NCBI GenBank assembly: GCA_037957365.1
Contig: JARHVA010004092.1
Coordinates: forward strand, 727,501 to 791,500
Direction of reading: 5' to 3'
Source of the DNA: Torreya grandis
Lineage: Eukaryota; Streptophyta; Pinopsida; Cupressales; Taxaceae
Length of the DNA stretch: 64,000 bases
Shown: one piece after another, positions 48,541 to 60,089 of the stretch
Numbering within the stretch: the first letter of the stretch is position 1
How the letters are laid out: every line of letters begins with the position of its first letter
The notes under the pieces: model-generated
What the model was told of the DNA's origin: nothing
Databases searched by the model: none
Seen by the model: the letters and a program-made list of their open reading frames with translations, nothing else
Translations under genes and position numbers: made by a program

Positions 48541-48710
48541 TCTCCTTTACAAAGGGTTATCTCTCCTTACAAAGGGCAAAAATTCTTTCTTTCTATTTTA
48601 GAAGGGCCAAAAATCTCTATGATTTACAAAGGGATATTCTCTCTTTTATAAAAGGGCAATAGTTTAATATACTCTCCTTTTACAAAGGGAAAAATCCCAA
48701 AAGGGCTAAA
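48541..48710. repeat. array of palindromic CCTTTACAAAGG-type motifs
   Basis: Variants at about 48543 (TCCTTTACAAAGGG), 48564 (TCCTTACAAAGGG), 48621 (GATTTACAAAGGG), 48640 (CTCTTTTATAAAAGGG) and 48674 (CTCCTTTTACAAAGGG) recur within 170 bp. Each is close to self-complementary. The spacing is irregular. Confidence 0.75.
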
Positions 48711-48833
48711 CAATTTTGATTTCAAATATGCATTTGCTCTTTTTATGTTGTTTATGGAGCTTGTGTCTTGTCAGTCAAAGCCTCATTTTTTTAACTAGGG
48801 GTTGGAATCCCCTTTAAAAATTCTTATTATATA

Positions 48834-48846
48834 CTTATAAGACCAA
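48834..48846. repeat. target site duplication, left copy, of the LINE
   Basis: CTTATAAGACCAA is repeated exactly at 54897-54909 on the other side of the LINE. The 13-bp length is typical of target-primed reverse transcription. Confidence 0.92.
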
Positions 48847-49016
48847 TTTTTTTTTAAAATAAAAATAGGGGTAAAAACTCTATTAATCATGAAAAACCAA
48901 GAAACTTACATACAAAAGCCGAAGCCCATACCAACACAACACAAAGCAAAGGGGAAAAAAACAACCAATCACGTCCCCATATTGTCTCTATCAGCCCTCA
49001 CAATCCTATCCAACTT

Positions 49017-52000
49017 CTATCTAACAATCTCCGGCAACTGCTCCCAAACCTCCACATTGCTTCCTTCGGCTCCCTCTGAGGCCCATTTGGCCAAACAATT
49101 CGCTGCCACGTTCCTCTCCCTCGAAATATGGATGAAATTCACCGATTCCATGAGGGAGCTAATCTGTAAAACCTGCTGAACAATCATAGAAAGCTGCCAA
49201 CTAACATCCGTAAATCTCTTCTCCACTATCATGTCAATCAAAATCTGCGAGTCGGCTTCACAAATCACCCTGCGCCATCCAAGCTCATAAGATTTCTTCA
49301 AAGCGTGTAAAACTGCCATACCTTCCATCCTATTGAGAGTTTATTCCCCCATGAAGGTCAAAATGATGAAGACAACCGTTCCCGAAGCATCCTGGCCTAT
49401 ACCACCAATCCCAGCCGGGCCAGGGTTGCCTCTCAAAGAACCATCCATATTGATTTTCAGGTAATTCGCCGGTGGGGGCGACCATCTACCACTCCTCTGG
49501 ATCCAATTCTTGCCCCCATCCTTCCTTCTAACACTAGCAGAGGAAGGTGCAATCCCCTGTAGGCCCAACCTATCAGCCACCTCAGCATCCTCCCTGGACA
49601 TAGGAAGCGCAATCTCGCTCTTGGCGTGAATAGTCTCCTGGAGCATCCTCAGAATGCGCCCCCACACCTGTTGCGCTCCAATCTTAATATCAGTAAAAAT
49701 CCTCTGATTCCTTTCTAGCCAAACCTACCAGAGGAGGAAAATCGGCCCCACATACCAAGCGTTAAGCAGAAAATGAGAGACCGAGGTCGGCTTCCCCTGC
49801 CTCGACCAAAACTCCACCAAGGAAGAAGCATGAACACAGCTGCTGCGCCAAACATCCCACTAGGAGTGCCACAATTGGCTGGTAAACTGACATCTAAAAA
49901 AAAGGTGTGGCGTGCTCTCTTCCTCTACCTCACACAGGACACATTTGGACGGGCCAACAAAGCCTCTCTTCTGAATATTTTCCCATGTCAGGCAATGGTT
50001 CCAAGCCAGTGACCACGCAAAATAGTTACACTTCGGCCATCCGAAGCTGTTCCAAGCCTTGCGCCACCAAGGAATCTCCCCATCCATAGATAAATTCTAC
50101 TCAATTAATACCTGGTAGCCTGAAGAGACAGTATATTTACCTCTGGGATTTGGGAACCATGCCAGCTCATCCTCACCCCTCAGGGCGCTGCAGTTGCGCT
50201 CATCCAGGATTAAAATCAGGTCGGCACACTCCGCGTCCATCCCATTGATTGGCCAGTCCTCCCCGCCCTTCCAACACACCAAAATCAGCTGATCTTGGGT
50301 GACATAGGCTTTAAAGTCACCAACTCTATCCCAACCCGCCTCCTTGAACCTCTGGGCAAGCACAAACAAATGCAGATATTGAGAAACAATAGGAACGTGT
50401 CCGTCCCAAGAGTCATCCCAAAATCTGACATTCCTCCCACTGTTACAAATCCAAAATAAGCCATGCTTAATCAAAGCCGCTCCTTTCTTGAGCATATCCC
50501 AAATCACTGACCCTTTTCCCATTAAGCCATACCTGGGGATATCCTCCTGGGACGCTCCTGGCAAATACTTATGGGATAAAATTTTAGCCCACGGCTTGCT
50601 CTGCTCATTACACCATCTCCAGTATAACTTAGCTGTCATAGCCCTCAAGCAAGGATTATCTAAGCCCCAAACCTCCATACCTCTTAGGAGTGCAAACAAC
50701 ATCTCATCGGATTAAGCTCCACTTGGTAGTAGACAGACTACCGGCCCACAGGAACTGTCTAGCCATGGCATCTAGCTCTCTAATGAAACTAGCCGGTGCG
50801 ATCTGCAACATACACCTGTAGATAGGCAAGGCTTGGACAATGGACTGGATCAACTGGATGCGACTGGCAAAGGATAGCCACCTGTGAGTCCAATGACTAA
50901 CCTTGGTCCTGAATTTGTTCAAAATCCCCTGCCAAGACTCCTTGGCCAGCCGACCCGAAGAAATAGGCATTCCCAGATACAAAACCGGTAAGCTCCCAAT
51001 CTGAAACCGCAGAATGTTCCCAATTCTCCTCTAAATAGCATGAGGCATGTTGAAAAAGAATATGGATGACTTATCCTCATTAACCTTCTGTCCCAAAGCT
51101 GCCAGATAATCATCCAGGCACCTACGAATATTATTAGCCTCATGAATCGTGGCCTGACCCATCAAAGCCACATCATCAATGAACTGCAAATGGGAGAGAA
51201 CTGGAATCCCTTCCCCCCATCGCCACCCCTGAATCGCTCCTTCACCAGTGTAAGCCTTCATTCTCCTCCTGAGCCCCTCCACCAATAGAAGAAACAAGTA
51301 GGGCAATAGCGGGTCACCCTGCCGCATACCTTGAGTTGCCCCAAATAAGCTCGAGTGTTCCCCATTGATCAAAACTGAGAAAGAAGTAGAAGTAATACAA
51401 CTCATAACCCAATTAATCTAGCCCTCCTCAAAACCAAAAGCTTCTAGACTTCTCCAAATAAAAGGCCACCTCACCCTGTCATATGCTTTAGACATATCAA
51501 GTTTCATAAACATAGCCTTCTCCTTTGACCTGGACATGGAATGGATGGCTTCCGTAGCCATAACAATACCATCCAAAATCTGCCGGTCCTCAACAAAACC
51601 ACTCTGCTCCTCCGATATCAGCCCCTTCAAACATCCCTTTAATCTTTTAGCAATTAGCTTTGAAATAATTTTGTAAATCACATTACAAAGAGATATGGGT
51701 CAGAACTTGCTGAAACGATCAGCTCCTTCTTCCTTGGGGATAAGTGCTAGGAATGTAGCATTCAAGGCCCGCAACATCTGTTTGTTCTCACGGGACTCAT
51801 GGACCACAACAAGTAAGTCATCTTTGATAATCTCCCAAAATTCTTGGTAGAATTCAATTGGGAAACCATCCGGACCAGGAGCTTTGCCTTTTTTCATCAT
51901 AAAAACCGTCTTTTTCAGCTCATCCATTGTAATGGGCTTCATCAACTGTGTCCGCATATCAGGAGAAACAATAGACGGAATGCTGGACAAAATTAATTCC

Positions 52001-53268
52001 TCTGCAGCCTCATCCCGAATCCCATTGTCCTGAAAAAGGGAGATAAAGTATTGTTCCGCCTCTTGACAAATGGCACTAGTAGAGTAGATCATCTCACCTT
52101 CTTCCGTCCTCAGAGATGATATCATATTACCATGATGCCTCGCTTGGATAGAATTGAAAAAGAATGCCATATTCCTGTCACCTTCTTGCAACCACTCGAT
52201 CCTAGCCTTCTGTTTCCAAAAAATTTCTTCTCTCAACTCCCATTCCTCCAGCACCTGGGATGCCTTCCCCTCTTCCTGCAAAAGAATCGACGTCAGCCCA
52301 TCCTCTCTGATTATTCTATTAATCTCATTCAACTTCTACTGTGCGGCCTTCTTTTCCTGAAATAGGTTTCCAAAAATTTGCTTGTTCTACCTTTAGAGCT
52401 GGTATTTCACATGTTGAAGAAGCTTGGCAAAAACATACATTGCCGTGCCCATCCTTGGCCGACCCTCCTTCCACCAATCAACAATGTGATTGAACAGCTC
52501 TTGATCTCTCAGCCACATAAGCTGAAATTTGAAATGGGGTTGCCGCTGTCTTTGGGCCGAAGAGATGGTTAGCTGAATCGGCTAGTGATCCGACCCACGC
52601 CAATCTAGGATCTCAAAATTCAGATTCCAACACCCCCCCACCCAAAAGCAAGAGGTAAGAAATCTGTCAAGACGCTCTGCAATACACTCATCTCCCACCC
52701 ACCTATTATTCCAGGTAAATCTACCATTGCCTGGCTTAATGTCCACTAAGTTAAGTTCCAAAATCTTTTCCTTGAGCAGAAGAGAAGACGGCTCCAATCG
52801 AGTGTTGCCCCCCCTTTTCTCAGAGAAGTCTAGAATCACATTGAAGTCCCCTGCTATGATCCAAGGATGGTATGGATATTCTTTTCAGAGCACCTGCAAG
52901 TTATTCCACACCGTTTGCTTGCCCTGTAGATCATTGGGAGCGTATATGTTTGAAAATAAAACATACTCTCCTGACTTCGTGCACATTGCAACCAAGGAGA
53001 TCACAGACCTAAAAACAATCCAGGCAACTGGCTACACTTTACGAGGATTCCAAAAATAAGCTAACCCTCCTACTGTCCCATGAGCTCCAATACACTAGCA
53101 ATGACCCTACCTCCAAAGTTTTGGAGCTAAGTCTAACATGTAATCCACAGACACTTTGGTTTCCTGTAGAAAGAGAATATCAAGACGTCTACTTCTAATG
53201 AGATCCTGAATAGCATTTTGTCTGGGGCTGCCATTCAATCCCCTCACATTCCAAGAGATTGTAATCAT
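49017..53268 (-). pseudogene. LINE ORF2: endonuclease, reverse transcriptase, zf-RVT, RNase H
   Basis: The ATG at 53268 starts MITISWNVRGLNG, the N-terminus of the APE-type endonuclease that nicks target DNA. LFLQETK (about 53170), GDFN (about 52845), NGRFTWNN (about 52725) and SDH (about 52584) are further endonuclease landmarks. The reverse transcriptase shows KGKAPGPDGFPIEFY (about 51900), EQSGFVEDRQILDG (about 51610), a catalytic box FIDD (complement of 51172-51183, usually FADD) and LGMPISSGRLA (about 50980). A zf-RVT segment with CVLCEVEEESTPHLFFRC follows (about 49930), then RNase H with INMDGSLRGNPGPAGIG (about 49460) and CEADSQ (about 49270). About 1417 codons in all. There is one frameshift near 50670-50700 and more than ten stops, mostly where relatives have Trp, Gln or Arg. 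Confidence 0.93.
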
Positions 53269-54701
53269 TTCATAGGGCTTGTGAAGTGCTCGTCCAAGGT
53301 CCTGACTGACCCCGAATCCACCAAATTTTCTCCCATCATTTTTAACTTCTCTAAATCTTTTCTCCTGCCTGCTTTTGTTCCTTTATCAGCTCCCCCTTTT
53401 TTGCTTTCCTTCTGGAGAATACCCAAACAAGGAAGCGTCTTCCCTTTCTTCTCCCCTCCTGTACCCAGTTGTGATGTTGGCGCCCTCTCCATTTCTAAGT
53501 CCTGATTTGCCTCCCCAGTCGCCTCTAAAAGAACCTGTCCTTCTCCTTGCTCCTCCAAAATCATTGGCAAGGGGGGTACCTCAGCAATTTTAACAAAAGA
53601 AGAGGAGGCTGTACCATCCAATCCCATTTCACTGTCTATTTGATCTGTAATGGGAAGACCAGGGGCAATCACCTGTTGTCCCAATTCTTCCAAAATCTCA
53701 AACCTGTTAAAAGTCTCTCCCTCCTACCTCTCCCTGAAGGTACGCTTATGTCCACTACTTCTACTCCATGATTTGACCTGCACAAAACCCTCCACGTATT
53801 TATCCCCACCTGCTCCACCTTTCTTTTTCCTGTCATCCAAGGCAACAACCTTCTCCTGAGGATTGAAGGCTTGTTGTTGTCCTTCCTGTTTCGCCTTTGG
53901 GCATCTTCTAACCAAATGCCCATATTCATGGCACAGGCGGCATCTAAAGGGCAGCATCTCATAGTCTAGTTGCTAAACCCACGAATAAGTACCTGCACTC
54001 ATCTCTATGGCATCCGGTATAGGCCTGCTCAAGTCAATTTCAATGCAAATACAAACAAAGGACATAAATTTCTTACCCGTGGTTTGAGAGGATGATCCCA
54101 CCGGCTTCCCGAGCATTGCAAAAATCATCTGTAAGACATCCTCCCTACAACATTCGATAGGTATGCGAGGGAGCCTAACCCACACCGGGACTCTATTAGG
54201 CAACTCCTCAGAGGGATTGAATCCTGTATGCCAAGGCTTCATAAAAAGGCCTACCTGATTATAGAAATATGGGCCTCCCTAGAAAACCCAGTTTCTGTCA
54301 GCCAGGCAGTTGAAAGAGACCATAAAGTAGCTGTTGGCCAGCAACACTACTTCCATTTCCCCCTCCGGCTCCCACACCCTTCGAGCCCAGTTTTCTAAGA
54401 AGGGAAAAGACATTTTCAGCCCCAGAAACTTGCAGTATAACGAGTGTTTGGAATAATAGTTCACATCCTCAGCAATCATTTCAAAAGGTATAATGAGCTT
54501 GGGTCGCTCTCCACACCATTCCAAACAACCATTAGTTTTGGAGATTTTTGATCCTCCCACAACACCTGCACCCTGTAAACCAGCATTCTGCCCTGTCCCA
54601 GACCAGTCTTTGAAGCTGGCATCCTTACTTTGGGAAAATTTGCTCACCGCATCCCTAAAACTCATTTCCCCACTAAAACTAATCTGTTCTCCTTTTGCCA
54701 T
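53265..54701 (-). pseudogene. LINE ORF1: RNA-binding protein with DUF4283-like and CCHC domains
   Basis: Read on the minus strand from ATG 54701 (about 478 codons) without a frameshift, broken only by three TAG stops. The middle has VPVWVRLPRIPIECC and the following FVCICIEIDLSRPIPD, the plant L1 ORF1 DUF4283 / zf-CCHC_4 pattern. A CCHC knuckle CRLCHEYGHLVRRC lies at 53942-53901. The C-terminal third is Lys/Glu-rich. ORF1 proteins bind the element RNA. Its TGA stop overlaps the ORF2 start as ATGA (53268-53265). The true start could be further upstream. Confidence 0.88.
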
Positions 54702-54896
54702 CCCCACACTAGCCTTTAAACTACCTCCTGCTCTTTACGTTGAACTACCCTCCACACTCTCCCCGCTTCACCTTCCACCGCTGCGCACCCTCAGTCAATC
54801 AATGCGCCAACAGCTAGGGCACGATTTCCCTAGCTGGTCTTTGAGTTGTAGAGCTCGAACCTCATTCTGTCTTTCACCTGATAATATTTTACCTTC

Positions 54897-54909
54897 CTTA
54901 TAAGACCAA
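54897..54909. repeat. target site duplication, right copy, of the LINE
   Basis: CTTATAAGACCAA, identical to 48834-48846, marks the 5' end of the LINE insertion. Confidence 0.92.
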
Positions 54910-56814
54910 ATTTAACACAATAAATAATAAATTATTTTTTATGCTCACCAAATATGGTCTGGCTAAGTTGGTAAAAACAAAAAAGTATGTATGTGGGGTC
55001 ATGTGGTCAAGCCTTACTTTCCACATTTTGGATTATCTCTTATATCTTTGGCTTATATATCATAGAATTGAAGAATATAGGGAATATTTTCATAACCATT
55101 TTCAAAAATGTGCATGGTCCAATGGACAAGACTATAAAATGGCTTATGTGAGGTGTTGGGCTTGAATCCCCCTCCTCATGTTTCTCCTTTTGACAGGCTT
55201 GAACACAATTTTTATTAAAATAGTCCCACATTTATTGGGATTATAATAAAATAAAGGTTTAAAAGATAAAATCCACACCTTGGTAGTTGGTCATGATGCC
55301 ACCCATTCCTTGTAACTCACCTTAGAATTGGTCCCCATAGATGCTTTGAGCTTATTTCTCTCCAGCTGTCTTGGGCACTAGGTATGGACATCTGCCAATT
55401 TTTTAGGGCTCCATGTGGAGGCTCAAGAGTTCTCCATGTGTATTTGGTACCAAATTTTGAAAAATCAATGGGATTTAGTCTCAAATGTATTAGTTTGGAG
55501 TTGTAAGGGTTTATATGCAATTACACCACTATGTTAATGTGAAGGTCTCCCTCCTTGCATGGGCCCTACATGAAAATAGGTAAAATTTCAAATACTAGAG
55601 GTGAAAATCAATCCAATTCATTTACCTTCTCTCCCACCATGTGTCACCATATGATTGGTCTAATTATTAGGTTATAATTGACATGTGTCATCATGTGATT
55701 GGTCTAATTAGTCAGCTATAATTGGTCTACATGTTAAATTTGTATAGGTCCAAGTAGTTACTGACTCAACACTGTGTACAATATGCATATTTTTTTCATG
55801 TTTTCCCAAAACTTTAATGGTCCATAATTTTTACATATGATGTCAGTTTGACCCCATTCAAATTGAGTTATAAATCTTTGAATGAGATCTATGCTATGCA
55901 AGTAGTTTTAGTAGAAATTAGTACCATATGAATAAATCAAATGTGGGGATCTTCCTAGATCACACCTCCCCACTAATTTTTTTGGACCACCAAAAGTATA
56001 TTTCATTAAGATTTCCTTTCTCTTATCTCAAGAATAATTTCTTCCTTCAAATCATCAAGTGATTCAAGATAAAATAATAAAGTGAAGGAACATTCTCACC
56101 TTGATCCATTGATTATAGGAGGATCATTTATTGCTCTTTTGAGGTAGACTATCCAAAATGATCTACCAAATTACCTTCTTGCACTCTTGGTGTCTTGGTC
56201 TTCTTATTGGTGGATTCTCTTAGCCGCTACATTACTTGTAGGCTAGATTGAATCTCTCCCATTAAGAAATGATTTTGCATTATTCTTAATACTAAAATTA
56301 TCAAAAAGTGAAAAATTACATTACATAATGAGTGGTGTTATAACAGGTAATCACTTTTACAGTTTGCCCTTCTTGGGATCTTACAATCGAATGCAACATA
56401 CATGGATTGTAAACACAATTCCATTTATAAACATTGCCCAAATTTGGGTCTTTACAAGATGTGCATACAAATAATTACATGTACATTGAAGAACATATTT
56501 TAGTGAAAGAAAATGAATGCCAACATTCATCCATAAAACAACACTACTCTTCTTAAGTGCTTATGACAACCCTTCATGTTGTACTTAGAAAATGTAGTAA
56601 TTTTTTTAAACAACTAAACAAATAACTTAAAAATCATATCATAGAGTAAAAAAATATAGCATATATAAAGCACAATTAAGAATAATAGTACTTATACTTA
56701 AAATACTATATATAATACAAATATTATACAACTCCATGGAAAGTAATTACAATAAGACACAACTACGACTAGTTTGACAATATAACATCTACTAATCAAA
56801 TATACAAGTACATA
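54910..56814. other. no gene; includes a ~45-bp tandem duplication
   Basis: At 55638-55726 CATGTGTCAYCATRTGATTG and GTCTAATTA occur twice in tandem (unit about 44 bp). Otherwise the stretch is AT-rich sequence without domains or RNA genes. Confidence 0.5.
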
Positions 56815-57660
56815 ATTATAGTCATATAAAATGTCAAAATTGGTAGCTTGAGTGTATCTTGTGACACCCAACCCATAGGTCCCTCTTACATGCTCTCATG
56901 ACCCTTATAGACACCTTTTTGTTTATTCCCAGTCATCTGTAGACTTTTACAACCTAATTCCAGCTCAACTAAGTTGTATTTCCAATGCTAACTCCATCCC
57001 CCTAGGTCCCACACCTATAAGACAATAGCACCCAAATTGGACTATAACATCAGACCCTAAGGTGCCCAATTTTGGTACTCCTATCTAATTGCATTTTTAG
57101 CTCTAATGGTCAGTTCCTTTTGGTTTTTACCCTTCATCTTGTTAGCCTAACATGAATACATTTGACCCATGACCAATAGATCTATAAAAAAGCCCATTCA
57201 AATTTCATTTAGAAGAGGTTGGAAAATATTACAAAGTAATCAAGAATACAAACAAGACCACTAGGACAAATTTACTTATTTTCTACATACAACAATCCAA
57301 TACAGCTACAAGCATATTCAAATCCTCACACCAATCCCTATCCACCTCAAGCACACCCAATTTAACAATTTTGAATCAACATTACATTATTGCACAAAGC
57401 ACATTCAATGGGAGAAATACATATGGATTGATCCTTCTTTAGAGTATTTGTATGTAGGCAACATGCCCACACAAGGGGTGTGGATACATGTTCAATGCAT
57501 CTTACACACACTAACCCTGCCTTATTTCTCAAGTTTGATCAAGGCACAATGAAGTCTAGGGTTTGAAGACTAAATCATCTCTACAAAGAGTTTTGTAGAC
57601 TTTCAGCAATTGAGATTTCATAGGCAGGCTCAAATAGGGACAACAAACAAAACCTAAAAA
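56815..57660 (-). repeat. left arm of a large inverted duplication (LTR-like)
   Basis: Reverse-complementary and collinear with 60090-60975, though diverged. Anchors are AGTCATATAAAATGTCAAAATT (56818), CATAGGTCCCTCTTACATG (56875), the stem-loop motif (57409-57470) and AATCATCTCTACAA (57573). It contains LTR-type motifs but no coding sequence. Confidence 0.75.
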
Positions 57661-58046
57661 ACTCAAGTCTCTATGAGCAGTTTAGATAATAATGATAGAA
57701 AATGACTATAACATTAGACCCTAGGGTGTCCTATTTTGGCACTCTATCCTTTCACAAAACAAAATCTAGATCCTAATTTATGATACCATCCCAATCTTAC
57801 ACAGTAAATTCCAAACCCTACCTTAGCCATTTCATCCTATTTTCAGCTAAGTCTTATTTTCTCCATATTTATTGCTATTTAAAGAAAGAATAAAAATACA
57901 AATAAATTATAAAAATTAGTAGTTAAATTATTGTAATATTATTTACTGATTTAGTCAACTCAGACCTTTAACTAAATTAGAAATAAGACTCCAATAATCC
58001 CAAAAATGTTAAATCATTTGGTGAACCTGACTTACTTTGTTTGTGC

Positions 58047-58490
58047 ATAAAAACCCTAGGGTAAATTCCTTGCTATTTTTTCCAATAATTTTTTGATTTT
58101 TATGTGCATATTTAAAATTAAAAATTCACTTTGATTTTTAAAATTTCATAATAATTTAAAAAAATTTATTCTCTTCCAAACCCTAGTTGTATATACTAGG
58201 TCCCTTTAAATCAATAATTTTACCAATATTTTTTTATTTTTACCAACATATTTAAATCAGAAATTCACTTTAATTTTTAAATTTCCATAGTAATTTAATA
58301 AAAAATTATTTTCTTCCAAACCCTAGTTGCATATACTAGGTCCCTTTAAATCAATATTTTTTCCAATAATTTTTTGATTTTTCCTACATATTTTAAATAA
58401 AAAATTCACATTTTATTTTAAAATTCTATAGTAATTTTTAAAATATCATTATTTAAAACCCTAGTTGCATATACTAGGTCTTATTGCTTT
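58047..58490. repeat. ~138-bp tandem repeat with telo-box motifs
   Basis: Three copies and a partial one. AAACCCTAG lies at 58051, 58178, 58318 and 58456, and in the last three copies it is followed by TTGYATATACTAGGTC. Spacings are 127, 140 and 138 bp. The remainder of the unit is AT-rich (TCCAATAATTTTTTGATTTTT, AAATTCACTTT). AAACCCTA is the plant telo-box core. Confidence 0.88.
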
Positions 58491-59059
58491 TAAGATATCA
58501 CCTTACATCTAAAATCAAATTTTACATAAACACAAACATGGATCTCACTTATTTACACATATTTCTTGTATTTCTTGCGAACAATAAGGAAACCATACTC
58601 GGTTCTATCATGTACATGAATGATGAAGTTTACCATATGTTAATATAAAGCTTCATTCTTTGCATTTCATGCTTAATTTTTATAATATAAGATGATATTA
58701 ATAAATTCATTGCTAAATATATTAAGATACCTCTTGCCTCAACTCTCTTGGAGATTCTATCCCATGCTGACTCATGTTGTATGGTCCATTTTACTCTTCC
58801 CTAGATAACTACCCACTGTCAAAGAGCCCAGTTGACACCCTTTGTCCCTCCACCACCTTGACTTGTCAATTATATACGCTCTCCTCCTATATCCACTACT
58901 AGTCCTATATACATAGTAGATAATGTGGTTAGAGCTGTTACTTGATGTGCCATCATGCCTCCCCCACCTAGTCAAGAACCCCACAACCTCCTATTCCTTC
59001 CCATCCCAAGCCCAACCCATTTACATAGTCATATCCACAACAAACATATGATATTGTTG

Positions 59060-59650
59060 ATCAGTTGAGAAACATACCAACTAAGATTTTCATGTTATAA
59101 TTACTCCAAAAATTAAATGTCTTCAAGGACATTCTTTATCAAGCACTCACTCAGACTTCTATGCCTATCAATTTACAACCTTCTTATTTTACATCACTGG
59201 TCATCACGTTAACAACAATAGAAGATGTTATTTCTTTTAATCATGAGGACATGCCATCTCAGACAGTTATTGATCAAAATTTACCACTATTCATACAAGC
59301 TCAAGTCAAAACTAGTGTAGTTAAGAGAGTTCTAGTTGATAGAGGTTTCAAACTTAATATATGTAATATTACATTCTTACAAACCATGGGCATATATATG
59401 GCATCCATGAAAAAATCATATAATAATATTAGAGGGTTTGATGATATACCATGATAAACATTGGGCACCATTGCTTTGGATATCATGGTAGGGCCCAAAA
59501 CCCTCTCTACATAGTTCTAGGTCATGCCAGGTCCTCTTCATTATAATCTTTTACTTGGATGACCTTGGATACATGCTATGGGGGAAGTTCCTTCTACTCT
59601 TCATCGATATGTTAATTTTTTCCATGAAAGATACCTATACACACGCCCAA
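59060..59650 (+). pseudogene. Ty3-gypsy gag end and protease remnant
   Basis: The + strand reads YDIVDQLRNIPTKI (about 59050), VISFNHEDMPSQ (about 59230), VLVDRGFKLNICNITFL with the protease active site changed from the usual D-G-S/D-N-G-S to D-R-G-F (about 59332), IRGFDDIP (about 59431), and after a stop MPGPLHYNLLLG then PWIHAMGEVPSTLHRY (about 59525-59610). These are the conserved blocks of plant gypsy gag-protease. No reverse transcriptase follows; LTR-like sequence begins within 500 bp, so the element is deleted. Confidence 0.85.
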
Positions 59651-60089
59651 CAAATAATCATCCATTTATATATTTTTGAATTACAGAGTCATGTTTGATT
59701 GTTTTGCCAGATGGAACACCTCATATCATAGTTTAGTCACCACCTCATCGCATTTATTTTGATCAATGATTTAATAATTTTAGGAATATTAGAGTATTGT
59801 TCCTAATTTAGATAAGGGTATGTAATAGATAAATCAATAAATAATATTGTAATAATTAAAATACTAATTTGTATAATTTACTATGCCTTTTAAACCTTTC
59901 TAAAAGTAGAAATAAATAAGGAGAAATATAACTTAGCTTAAAACTATACTAAGATAATTGAGACAAAGGCTGAGACTAGTTGTACAGGACTGGCATAGTG
60001 TCATGATCCAAGATCTAGATTTAATTTGGTGAAAGGATAGGAGTGTCAAAAATAGGATACTTCAAGTTCCAATGTTATAGTCTAGGTTT

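Larger units (their letters stand above)
48847..54896 (-). mobile_element. full-length L1-type LINE, decayed
   Basis: This is a 6.05-kb element on the minus strand, flanked by a perfect 13-bp duplication and ending in a short A tail (T run 48847-48855 on +). It has a 5' leader, ORF1 (zinc-knuckle RNA-binding protein), ORF2 (endonuclease, reverse transcriptase, zf-RVT, RNase H) and a short 3' UTR. Its composition is much less AT-rich than the surroundings. ORF1 has three stops and ORF2 more than ten plus one frameshift, so it is inactive, although the intact duplication and full length show a clean insertion. Confidence 0.95.
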
